Below are positions 6,923 through 13,411 of a stretch of 15,456 bases of DNA, piece after piece (the first letter of the stretch is position 1; each line of letters starts with the position of its first letter). This stretch comes from DRYM01 sp964564025 (GTDB lineage Archaea; Thermoproteota; Thermoprotei_A; EX4484-217-1). The position numbers and the translations under genes were made by a program. The notes beneath the pieces are model-generated. The model did not search any database and was not told the origin of the DNA. It worked only from the letters and a program-made list of their open reading frames with translations. The stretch spans positions 1-15,456 of the forward strand of contig CAZLZO010000033.1 of assembly GCA_964564025.1 (NCBI GenBank). The letters run 5' to 3'.

Positions 6923-8230
6923 CTACTCTTTCGGGAAGTTCTCAGTTAAAGTATTTAATACTTCATCTAGCTTGTCCGGATCAACCCATAGTAGCTTCAG
7001 CTGGTCCCAGAAGAGCTTCTGCCAATCACCGCCAACACTATCGTCGAGGTCGGGTACAGGTTTCATCTTGGATAGTTTCTCATAAACTACCTGCATGGGT
7101 GTCCAGTGGTCTTCAACGCTAACCTTAAGCCATGTTGCGAACTTGCCAGCATGTGTTCCAACATGCACTCTTTGTCCTTCAGTTGCTAACCATTTAGCTA
7201 GTAGCTTTGCTTCTTCGGGGTGCTTAGTGTATTTAGGTACGAAGATGTAGTCTGTTCCCATGACTACTCCTTCACATCCTGGTAGCGGGAAGAACCCTAA
7301 GTCGTTGGGGTCGTCAACCATTCCTGTAAGCCAAGTACCCATGAAGTATAGTGCGTATTTACCGTTCCACCATTCCTCAATCGCCTTAGTCCACTCTATT
7401 GGCTCACTAAAGTAACCCTCCTTAATGAGCGGTACTAAGTATTTCTCGAAAACCTCCTTCACCTGAGGATCATTAAACTTAAGTTCACCCTTAACTAGCT
7501 TAAGCTGCATGTCAATGTTGCCGAAAGTTATTATGAAGTGCTCTGTTACGTCGCTTATAGGCCATCCTACGCTATCTCCCGTAACAATAGGTGCTTCTAT
7601 GCCGCTAATACCCTTTATCTTGTCAAGTAACTGTAGGAACTCATCCCACGACTTAGGCTCTTGAAGTCCATATGCTTGGAAGAACGATTTACGATACCAG
7701 AATCCTGGTTTCGCCCACGCAGTGAATGGTAGCCCGTATATTTTATCTCCGCTTTTTACGGGATCAAATATTCCCGAAACGAATTCATTAGTGTTAACAA
7801 GGCCGCTAAGATCCATTAAGTGTCCTTTCTCACCCATTTCCTTAACCCACCAGCCCCAAGCAGAGAATATTACGTCGCCTGGAGCCATTCCAGCTTCGAA
7901 CTGTGGTGGAGCTATTGACGCTAGGTCCTCGGCTCTGTATATTCTATATTCTACTTCGATGTTTGGATATTCCTCCGTGAACTTATTAAGTACTTGCTGG
8001 AAAGCTTCCATTTCAGCACCTGCCCATGGACCAATAACTATGAGCTTAACTTTTTCAGCAGGCGTAGCAGTTGTAATTACTGTTGCTTGAGAAGTCACAG
8101 TAGTTGTGGATGTTACTGTAACTTGCTGAGGAGTTATTGTAGCATAACCTATTCCGTAACCTATTATCAGCCCTATTATCAAACCCGCTATCAGAAAGAC
8201 TATTTTAGAAGTTGTAGGGGCACTTGTCAT
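6923..8230 (-). CDS. malE: Sugar ABC transporter solute-binding protein (MalE-like), membrane-anchored
   Basis: A 435-residue family 1 extracellular binding protein that captures sugar for MalFGK. Residues 9-29 are a hydrophobic anchor rich in I, G and L, followed by a Ser/Thr-rich stalk (about 35-58, TVTSTTTVTSQATVITTA) typical of archaeal binding proteins that are probably O-glycosylated. There is no lipobox cysteine. The mature domain begins KVKLIVIGPWAGAEMEAFQQVLNKFTEEYPNIEVEY and has the usual features: SGDKIYGLPFTAWAKPGFWYRKSFFQAYGL for hinge and binding, W-rich motifs likely to stack on sugar rings, and MGTDYIFVPKYTKHPEEAKLLAKWLATEGQ near the end. A GTG at 8257 would add nine residues, but it overlaps the promoter palindrome and would lie upstream of the start site predicted from the nearer TATA box. 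ATG 8230 is therefore preferred, with weak AGGT about eight bases before it. It is the first gene of the operon. Confidence 0.9.
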   Translation of the reverse strand: MTSAPTTSKIVFLIAGLIIGLIIGYGIGYATITPQQVTVTSTTTVTSQATVITTATPAEKVKLIVIGPWAGAEMEAFQQVLNKFTEEYPNIEVEYRIYRAEDLASIAPPQFEAGMAPGDVIFSAWGWWVKEMGEKGHLMDLSGLVNTNEFVSGIFDPVKSGDKIYGLPFTAWAKPGFWYRKSFFQAYGLQEPKSWDEFLQLLDKIKGISGIEAPIVTGDSVGWPISDVTEHFIITFGNIDMQLKLVKGELKFNDPQVKEVFEKYLVPLIKEGYFSEPIEWTKAIEEWWNGKYALYFMGTWLTGMVDDPNDLGFFPLPGCEGVVMGTDYIFVPKYTKHPEEAKLLAKWLATEGQRVHVGTHAGKFATWLKVSVEDHWTPMQVVYEKLSKMKPVPDLDDSVGGDWQKLFWDQLKLLWVDPDKLDEVLNTLTENFPKE

Positions 8231-8255
8231 AGTTTTTACCTGGGAAAAATTTATC

Positions 8256-8273
8256 ACTTATTAGTATATAAGT
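8256..8273. promoter_or_regulatory. 6-bp inverted repeat over the malE TATA box, candidate operator
   Basis: ACTTAT (8256-8261) and ATAAGT (8268-8273) are exact reverse complements separated by six bases (TAGTAT). The palindrome covers the likely malE TATA box (TATAC on the minus strand, 8264-8271), so a bound protein would block TBP. The six-base spacer equals that of the palindrome upstream of treT, and the nine bases TAGTATATA are shared with that region. It resembles but does not match the known Thermococcus TrmB site TACTTT-N3-AGTA. Binding by TrmB is inferred. Confidence 0.5.
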
Positions 8274-8290
8274 CTCCCAGCGTATATAAG
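8264..8290. repeat. Two tandem GTATATAAG direct repeats (divergent TATA-like boxes)
   Basis: GTATATAAG occurs exactly at 8264-8272 and again at 8282-8290, 18 bp apart. As a TATA box for the plus strand, the second copy predicts a start near 8312, one base before the glycosyltransferase ATG at 8313. For the minus strand, the first copy predicts a start near 8241, just ahead of malE ATG 8230. Each copy may therefore serve one of the two divergent genes. Confidence 0.5.
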
Positions 8291-8312
8291 ATTAATCTCC
8301 CCAATAACTAAA

Positions 8313-9488
8313 ATGCGTTTCCAAATTAATACCTCACCTAGTACGGGTTGGTGTAGTTTGAAAATACTCATAATACATCCCCATCTCTCAGTTATGGGCG
8401 GTAGTGAGGTACTTACAAGAATTCTCACATACGAATTAGCTAAGTTAGGCCACAAAGTACATATTCTAACATCTTCGATAAATGAGAGTTTCTTTAAGCA
8501 AACAAGCAATGTTGAAATATCCTTCTTCGAGAAAGGAGAATACGGTTTAAACGATGTTCATGAGAAAATGGTGCAAATATATTTAACATTGGCTAGGCTT
8601 TTTGAAAAAGAAACATTCGACATAGTACTGGTCATGATTCAAGAACCCATATATAATATGTTAATTAAGGTAGTAGATCCGAAAACACCATCAGCAATTT
8701 ACATACATTATCCTTTCGAAGAAGAACTAACTAAAGAAAACGTTGTAGAATTCGTGAGAATGTTCCGTTTCCCAGGATTTTACGAAGAACTATACACAAT
8801 AGCTGATGTTAAAATAGCTAACTCAACATACACTGCAAGAACACTTTATAGAAAATTTGGAATCATAAGCTACGTTGTTTACCCCGCAATACCATGGGAG
8901 TTCTTCAAGGAAGAACCAGATTTAAACGCTATTCCAGGTAAAACAATAATTACTGTTGGAAGATTCGTTCCACATAAGAGAATGGATACGTTACTACGTA
9001 TGTTTAGAGAAAGAATAGTTAGGGAAGTGCCTGAAGCAGAACTAACCATTATTGGCGTTAAAGACCCAAGGTACTCCTCATACTATATAAAACTTAGAAA
9101 AATAGCTGAAACAACAAAAAACGTAGTGTTCATAGATAAGCCGCTTACACCCCTAGAAATGGTGAAATACTATAGAATGGCCAGAGTCTACGTTCACATG
9201 AGAATAGGTGAGCACTTCGGAATGGCCCCTGTTGAAGCAATGTCGCAAGCAGTCATACCGATAATACCTAAAGAGTCTGGGTTAGCGGAGCTTATAAGTA
9301 ACGGTATTGACGGTTATACGTACATTACAGATGAGGAAGCATCGAAGAGAATAATTGAGCTTTTAAAAACCAATGACTCTGGAATAATCAGGAATGTTAG
9401 GAGGAGATGTTACTATAAGGCACAGTACTTTAATCCTAGAAGGTTTGCTCAGGAAATACTAAATTACATTACGTTTCCGAGGAAATAG
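8313..9488 (+). CDS. GT4-family glycosyltransferase (group 1)
   Basis: Up to 391 residues. It is a two-domain GT-B retaining glycosyltransferase that transfers a sugar from a nucleotide donor. The N-domain opens LKILIIHPHLSVMGGSEVLTRILTYELAKLGHKVHILTSS (16-55), with the glycine loop GGSE. The C-domain has TVGRFVPHKRMDTLLRMF (214-231), with the phosphate-binding Arg/Lys, then MRIGEHFGMAPVEAMSQAVIPIIPKESG (296-323), giving E300-X7-E308. This last segment resembles ALG11-type mannosyltransferases, so a role in glycan or glycoprotein synthesis is possible; acceptor and donor are unknown. ATG 8313 fits a leaderless transcript from the TATA-like repeat at 8282-8290. However, family similarity begins only at residue 16, where TTG 8358 has GGTG four bases upstream, so the true start may be 8358. 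It diverges from malE and overlaps the end of the next gene by 20 bp. Confidence 0.9.
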   Translation: MRFQINTSPSTGWCSLKILIIHPHLSVMGGSEVLTRILTYELAKLGHKVHILTSSINESFFKQTSNVEISFFEKGEYGLNDVHEKMVQIYLTLARLFEKETFDIVLVMIQEPIYNMLIKVVDPKTPSAIYIHYPFEEELTKENVVEFVRMFRFPGFYEELYTIADVKIANSTYTARTLYRKFGIISYVVYPAIPWEFFKEEPDLNAIPGKTIITVGRFVPHKRMDTLLRMFRERIVREVPEAELTIIGVKDPRYSSYYIKLRKIAETTKNVVFIDKPLTPLEMVKYYRMARVYVHMRIGEHFGMAPVEAMSQAVIPIIPKESGLAELISNGIDGYTYITDEEASKRIIELLKTNDSGIIRNVRRRCYYKAQYFNPRRFAQEILNYITFPRK

Positions 9489-10464
9489 CTTTTCTTAACT
9501 CGGAAGCAGCTGATTCAGGAAACCTATCAACAATGTAAACCCCGGATCCTCTTTCATAGCCTCCCCACGTAGTTGTTAGCGGTAGTATTTCAATGTGCCA
9601 ATGATAAAAACTCAGTGAACTATCGTATACTGTATGAAACCAGAAATTATAGCTTATATCACCTAGCGTCTTCTTTAAAGCGAAAACTGCTTCGCTAAGC
9701 GCTTCCCCAAGTTCTCTAAGTTCATTATCTGAAGTTTCTAAGAAGCTGCTTTGATGCTTTACAGGTAAAATTAATACTTCATAGGGTACTCGTGGCGCAT
9801 AAGCCGCCATGGCTAGGAAAGAGTTGTTTCTAAAAAATATGAGTTCTTTTTTAGAGGAAGCTAAGTAGCAGAGGGGGCACGCATTATTCTCTCTAAAAAA
9901 TTCTTCAAAACGTGAAATCTCAGCTTCTATTTCGGGTGGAATAAAAGTGTTTGCGAAAATTTGTAAGTGCGGATGCGATACGCTTGCACCAGCCATAGCA
10001 CCTTTATTCTTAATTATTATAACATGCCTTATCCTATTGTCCTTAAGTATTTCCGAAACCCTTTTCTTAAGGGTCTTTAACGCTAAGTAAACGTTTGTTT
10101 TTGAAGCTAAATACTCGTTTTCACTATGAATTCTTGATTCAACAAGGACTTCATGATATCCGTAAGCTTCATTTAAGCGTGAATTAGGAATTAAGGCAGG
10201 GTACTTATTGGGAAAAACTCTAACAACCCACTCTTTTAATACACCACTCTTACTTTCCTTTGAGAAAACATATCCTTTATTATTTAGCTTAAGTAGCACA
10301 AGGGTTGCTGGCGGGGTTAAGTGTTCATTTCCAGGGCAGAATGGGCAACTTCCCTTTTCAACTTCTTCTAACCGAGGCTTAGTATAATGGGGTCTATGCT
10401 TTCTTAAAGTAGAAATTAAAGTTACTCTTAGCGGGTTATGTAGGCATCTTCTAATTTGAATCAT
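9469..10464 (-). CDS. galT: GalT-superfamily hexose-1-phosphate nucleotidyltransferase, possibly ADP-glucose phosphorylase-like
   Basis: A 331-residue member of the GalT branch of the HIT superfamily, which transfers a nucleotidyl group through a covalent histidine intermediate. CPFCPGNE gives C40/C43; with H113 and H164 these match the first zinc site of GalT. SHPHLQ (163-168) holds the nucleophile H166, and the final HWH (288-290) is the second conserved His motif. Unlike one-zinc E. coli GalT, it also has CPLC (C196/C199), plus H237 and H288 or H290, spaced like the second zinc site of the plant GalT-like ADP-glucose phosphorylase (recalled, not checked). It may therefore be a classical UDP-hexose uridylyltransferase or a phosphorylase releasing glucose-1-phosphate. 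The ATG at 10464 has a strong GGGAGG seven to eight bases upstream. It follows the single-pass protein gene by 25 bases and may be cotranscribed with it. Confidence 0.85.
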   Translation of the reverse strand: MIQIRRCLHNPLRVTLISTLRKHRPHYTKPRLEEVEKGSCPFCPGNEHLTPPATLVLLKLNNKGYVFSKESKSGVLKEWVVRVFPNKYPALIPNSRLNEAYGYHEVLVESRIHSENEYLASKTNVYLALKTLKKRVSEILKDNRIRHVIIIKNKGAMAGASVSHPHLQIFANTFIPPEIEAEISRFEEFFRENNACPLCYLASSKKELIFFRNNSFLAMAAYAPRVPYEVLILPVKHQSSFLETSDNELRELGEALSEAVFALKKTLGDISYNFWFHTVYDSSLSFYHWHIEILPLTTTWGGYERGSGVYIVDRFPESAASELRKAISSET

Positions 10465-10489
10465 ACATGCTCCTCCCTAATACCTCACT

Positions 10490-11044
10490 TCATTCGTTTT
10501 TAGCTACAATGTTTTTAGCCATAATTTCCACTACAACCGATATTTTATTGTAGTTACTGTTCAACACTGGTAAAAGTGCCTTAAGCTTATTGCAGGACGT
10601 ATTGTTTTCTAAGAAAACAATGTATAGTTCGTAATTTTCAACATAGCTTTTAAGGGATGCTAAAAGTTGTCTATGAATTTCACTGTTCCCTTCGGGAGGA
10701 ATTGTTTCATTTAATGATTTTAAATCATTTTTTAGCTTTTTAAGAAAAACTATGTTTGCGAAATTTTTAGTGTTAAATGTACTGTTCAAGTTTATTTTAA
10801 GAACGTTTTCTATACTTTCAATAATGCATTTATCTTCTATTGCTGCTTGCGCAAAGTAAAGCGAAGCCTCTACGTGGTCTTTTACGCTAATAACTTCCGC
10901 TGCATAAAGCATTTTATCAATACTTTTTTCTAAACTATTCACTTTCCCTTGAAACTGCATTGCAGCAATGCTATAGCCTAGGAGTGTAGCTGAAGTAGCA
11001 AGTATGATTAATGCTACAGCGAGAACTAATTTAGCCTTTTTCAA
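10490..11044 (-). CDS. Single-pass membrane-anchored helical protein of unknown function
   Basis: A 184-residue orphan. KKAK at the start followed by a hydrophobic run (about 6-29, LVLAVALIILATSATLLGYSIAAM) indicates a signal anchor with the rest outside the cell; no lipobox is seen. The remainder is strongly helical: KVNSLEKSIDKMLYAAEVISV, AEASLYFAQAAIEDK-like amphipathic stretches, LKKLKNDLKSLNET and LKSYVENYELYIVFLENN. It has just two cysteines, C73 and C152, which could form a disulfide, and a few N-x-S/T sequons. The start is TTG at 11044, backed by GAGGT eight bases upstream; an out-of-frame ATG four bases earlier hits a stop at once. It ends 25 bases before galT, so the two may form an operon, but nothing links it functionally to sugar metabolism. 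Confidence 0.7.
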   Translation of the reverse strand: MKKAKLVLAVALIILATSATLLGYSIAAMQFQGKVNSLEKSIDKMLYAAEVISVKDHVEASLYFAQAAIEDKCIIESIENVLKINLNSTFNTKNFANIVFLKKLKNDLKSLNETIPPEGNSEIHRQLLASLKSYVENYELYIVFLENNTSCNKLKALLPVLNSNYNKISVVVEIMAKNIVAKNE

Positions 11045-11122
11045 AACATTTTACCTCAAGAATAAAGGTATACGAAATTTACCTACTTAACTTAATATGT
11101 TTATGCTGAGAAATTATCTTAA

Positions 11123-11353
11123 CTACTTACTGCTATTGTTACGTCTAATATACTTAACTACATCGTGAACTACCTTTTCTAAATCATCAAACGATTTTAT
11201 TTCATGTTTTTCTCCTTTAGAATCAACGTAGGTGAACGGTATTCTAGACGCCATTTCAGAATATATACGGTTTTTAGAAACGTATCCCACTAAGTTCCCA
11301 TTAACTCTAAAGTATTTTTTAGCAACATCCTTATGCGTCACTTTATCGTGCAT
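11123..11353 (-). CDS. Small conserved-looking protein of unknown function (76 aa)
   Basis: A 76-residue charged protein without membrane segments or cysteines. The sequence runs from MHDKVTHKDVAKKYFRVNGNLVGYVSKNRIYSEMASRIPFTYVDSKGEKHEIKSF, suggesting two beta hairpins, to a C-terminal helix (DDLEKVVHDVVKYIRRN). The ATG at 11353 is preceded by GTGAT (11360-11364). A TATA-like AATATATC at 11383-11390 (minus strand) would start transcription at about 11360, giving a very short leader. Codon use resembles the neighbours, which favours a real gene over a chance frame. It could be a nucleic-acid- or protein-binding accessory protein, but no family is recognised. Confidence 0.6.
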   Translation of the reverse strand: MHDKVTHKDVAKKYFRVNGNLVGYVSKNRIYSEMASRIPFTYVDSKGEKHEIKSFDDLEKVVHDVVKYIRRNNSSK

Positions 11354-11430
11354 GATTCAATCACTACTCTTGCTAATTTCAAGATATATTGATGGGATAG
11401 GTTAAGGTTTTAAATTTATTCACTCATTTC

Positions 11431-11438
11431 TTTAAAAG
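11431..11438 (+). promoter_or_regulatory. TATA-like box for the nitrilase-family gene
   Basis: TTTAAAAG predicts a transcription start near 11461, leaving a leader of about 23 bases that carries the SD GGTGG (11470-11474) nine bases before the ATG at 11484. A second AT-rich element (TTTTAAATTT, 11408-11417) lies further upstream. Assigned by spacing and composition only. Confidence 0.4.
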
Positions 11439-11483
11439 GAACTATTTGGAACATACAGTTTCGCCTTAAGGTGGAAATGGAAT

Positions 11484-12323
11484 ATGAAATATTTAGATGT
11501 CTCAATGGTTCAGATTAAAACTGTAGATGGGAACGTTATGGAAAATTTTAAACACACAAGTAAGTTTCTTGAGAAAAATAAGTTAGCAATTCAGAACTCA
11601 GATGTAATGGTAATGCCTGAGCTCTGGGCTACAGGTTTTTCTAAAGAAGCAATAGAAAAGTATGCGTCAAAACTTGAAAATTCGGAAATAGTTGAATTTA
11701 TCATGGAAATTTCAAGGAAATACGATGTTAACGTTGTCACTACGGTTCCTGAAAGAGAGAATAATAAAATATTTAACACAGCAGTCATCGTTTCCTATGA
11801 CAAAATCATAGCGAAGTACAGAAAAGTTCATTTATTCAAAATGTTTGGCGAAGACAAGGTATTTTCAAATGGAACAAAAGTTACTGTAGCAAACGTGGAA
11901 GGAGTTAATGTGGGATTAGCTATATGCTATGATTTGAGGTTTCCGGAAATTTTTAGGGTAGAAGCACTAAAGGGAGCTGAAGTTTACTTAGTGCCTTCAG
12001 CATGGGGTAAAAAGAGGGTTTCGCACTGGAGAATTTTAGCTAAAGCTCGTGCATTAGAGAACCAAGCTTACTTTATCGGGGTAAACAGGGTAGGTGAAAG
12101 CAGTGTTGTTGAAGAGGGATTCTCCGGTGAAAGTATTGTGGCGTCTCCATGGGGTACCGTAGTTGCTAAGTTAAGTAGTGTATTTGAGGAGGTAAGGTTT
12201 GTAAGGTTAAATCTTGGGTTTTTAAGGAAAGTTAGAGCGAAAATGCCTGTTTTTAAAGATACTGTGCCGGAAAATTATTGTAAATGGTTTATGGAGGTCA
12301 GCCAGCCACCGCCTCAACATTAA
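11484..12323 (+). CDS. Carbon-nitrogen hydrolase (nitrilase superfamily, omega-amidase-like)
   Basis: A 279-residue cytoplasmic amidase that hydrolyses a carbon-nitrogen bond through a Glu-Lys-Cys triad. All three residues are visible: E46 in VMPELWATGF, K114 in KYRKVHLF and C148 in LAICYDLRFPE. The LRFPE motif after the cysteine, VPSAWGKKRVSHWRILAKARALENQAYFIGVNRVG and the final SPWGTVVAKL fit the omega-amidase/Nit2-like branch rather than true nitrilases. The length is standard. The start is supported by AAGGTGG about nine bases upstream; an earlier ATG at 11477 is out of frame. It stands alone in its direction, divergent from the 76-residue orphan, so its physiological substrate (for example a dicarboxylic monoamide) cannot be told. 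Confidence 0.92.
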   Translation: MKYLDVSMVQIKTVDGNVMENFKHTSKFLEKNKLAIQNSDVMVMPELWATGFSKEAIEKYASKLENSEIVEFIMEISRKYDVNVVTTVPERENNKIFNTAVIVSYDKIIAKYRKVHLFKMFGEDKVFSNGTKVTVANVEGVNVGLAICYDLRFPEIFRVEALKGAEVYLVPSAWGKKRVSHWRILAKARALENQAYFIGVNRVGESSVVEEGFSGESIVASPWGTVVAKLSSVFEEVRFVRLNLGFLRKVRAKMPVFKDTVPENYCKWFMEVSQPPPQH

Positions 12324-12377
12324 GTTGATCTGTTCTGTAGTGGTCGGTAACGTTCATCATCCATTTCTCTAATTTTT

Positions 12378-13262
12378 CTAAGCAGATATTTTAAGGTATA
12401 TTCTGTACTTTCCTGGAGTAAGTTCCTCCTTAACTCCTTCAATGGTTATGTCGTAAAATATGTTCTGCCTAACATAGTCTGCTTTAAACTTTACACTTGA
12501 AGGACCTATGTTTGACTCTATGTTTAAAATGTTGCTTCCCAGTATTTTTCTAAATACACGTAGTGCCTCAGAGATTTCGTTTTCAAAATCCCCTAAATCT
12601 TCTTCTTCAATGCTGAAGACTATGTTTTCTCCCTCAACTTTAGGATTCCATTTAGCAAGTCTCTTCACTAGGATTTCGCATAGCTTCTTTCTCCAATATG
12701 AAAGAACAAGCTCACCTGAAACTCTTAACCCCCTAATTTCCATTTGAAGCTTCATTTCCTCATTAAACATTGTTTTAGTTTCTAAAGATACAGTATATGG
12801 GTACTCATCAATGTAAAATACTAAGGTAGCTAAGGATGCTACATGTGGTTCAGGATAGCATTTATACCCGTAAACCTGGTTTTCAAGACCGAAGCTTGCA
12901 AAGGCCTCCTTTATTACATCAAGTAGTATATCGCAGAATTTCGAAGCTAAGCTTTCCTCCTCAGAATAGTCTTTAGCTATAATTGTTGAAGGCAATGTTT
13001 GACCACATATTTCTAAACATTTCTTGTTAAAAATTTCTGAGAGCTTATCTATGAAAATAAGTGGGTCTAAATCTAGCTTAATCCATCCTGTAGGCTGAAG
13101 TTCCTCCTTGATCCTACTTATCTCTTTCTCAACAATTTCCCTAACCCAGCTGGTTACACTAGAATAGCCTTTTGAGGAAAGAACCTCCCTTAATACGATG
13201 TAGTCGTCTAAGGGAATAGTTATTTTAACATTTTTATAACTACATTTCCTTCTACGCGCCAT
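12378..13262 (-). CDS. Ribbon-helix-helix DNA-binding protein with a large C-terminal domain of unknown function
   Basis: A 294-residue protein. A basic start (MARRRKCSYK) leads into a ribbon-helix-helix unit at about 11-52: VKITIPLDDYIVLREVLSSKGYSSVTSWVREIVEKEISRIKEEL. The strand followed by the 'S-x-x-S-W-V-R-E' helix is typical of RHH antitoxin and CopG-like repressors. Most RHH proteins have fewer than 120 residues; here about 230 more follow. That part mixes helices and strands, with two acidic-helix stretches of similar layout (IKLDLDPLIFIDKLSEIF and FSIEEEDLGDFENEISEALRVF) that might be an internal duplication, and a cysteine/His-containing YGYKCYPEPHV. No known domain was recognised. 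GAGGAT lies a few bases before the ATG at 13262. The gene diverges from a NOG1-like GTPase across a region with two palindromes, the likely operator. No toxin partner is adjacent on the same strand. Confidence 0.75.
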   Translation of the reverse strand: MARRRKCSYKNVKITIPLDDYIVLREVLSSKGYSSVTSWVREIVEKEISRIKEELQPTGWIKLDLDPLIFIDKLSEIFNKKCLEICGQTLPSTIIAKDYSEEESLASKFCDILLDVIKEAFASFGLENQVYGYKCYPEPHVASLATLVFYIDEYPYTVSLETKTMFNEEMKLQMEIRGLRVSGELVLSYWRKKLCEILVKRLAKWNPKVEGENIVFSIEEEDLGDFENEISEALRVFRKILGSNILNIESNIGPSSVKFKADYVRQNIFYDITIEGVKEELTPGKYRIYLKISA

Positions 13263-13320
13263 GTAGAATCCTCATGTACACTCAATAATTGGGGGACGTA
13301 ATTAAGGTTAGTACCAATAA

Positions 13321-13349
13321 ATTCTATACTAGAATATGTAAAAAACATA
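13321..13349. repeat. Two abutting 15-bp inverted repeats in the RHH/GTPase divergent promoter
   Basis: The first palindrome, ATTCTATACTAGAAT (13321-13335), has perfect 6-bp arms around TAC. The second, TATGTAAAAAACATA (13335-13349), has perfect 5-bp arms around AAAAA. They share one base and so are spaced 14 bp centre to centre. RHH proteins often bind adjacent inverted sites cooperatively, so these are plausible autoregulatory operators. A further outer pairing, CTATACT (13324-13330) with AGTATAG (13349-13355), could alternatively form a bulged hairpin. Function is inferred. Confidence 0.45.
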
Positions 13350-13377
13350 GTATAGCTACCAGTAGTTCGAGGCAGCA

Positions 13378-13385
13378 TTAAATAA
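13378..13385 (+). promoter_or_regulatory. TATA-like box for the NOG1-like GTPase gene
   Basis: TTAAATAA predicts a transcription start near 13408, only four bases before the ATG at 13412, which has no SD upstream. The gene is therefore probably translated from a nearly leaderless transcript, unlike several SD-bearing genes nearby. Spacing argument only. Confidence 0.4.
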
Positions 13386-13411
13386 CAGCACTAAATTTTT
13401 AAAACACCAGT

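Noticed and set aside
6923..8230. Lipoprotein anchoring of MalE
   Set aside because: No cysteine follows the hydrophobic segment; a transmembrane anchor with a Ser/Thr-rich stalk explains the sequence better.
4849..8311. Several open plus-strand frames of 100-148 codons (for example at 6181-6627 and 7722-8090) inside the transporter operon
   Set aside because: They lie wholly or almost wholly opposite genes with intact family motifs, have atypical residue composition and no SD or promoter, so they are shadows of the minus-strand genes.
8261..8509. An 82-codon minus-strand frame upstream of malE
   Set aside because: It mostly overlaps the conserved N-terminus of the glycosyltransferase and the malE promoter, with no family resemblance.
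12378..13262. Toxin-antitoxin module built on the RHH protein
   Set aside because: The protein is much longer than typical antitoxins and no small toxin-like gene lies next to it; the neighbours are a GTPase in the opposite direction and an amidase.
13324..13355. Bulged hairpin (CTATACT with AGTATAG) as a transcription terminator or structured RNA
   Set aside because: It lies in a divergent promoter region with no gene ending there and is A+T-rich; two adjacent DNA palindromes are a simpler explanation.
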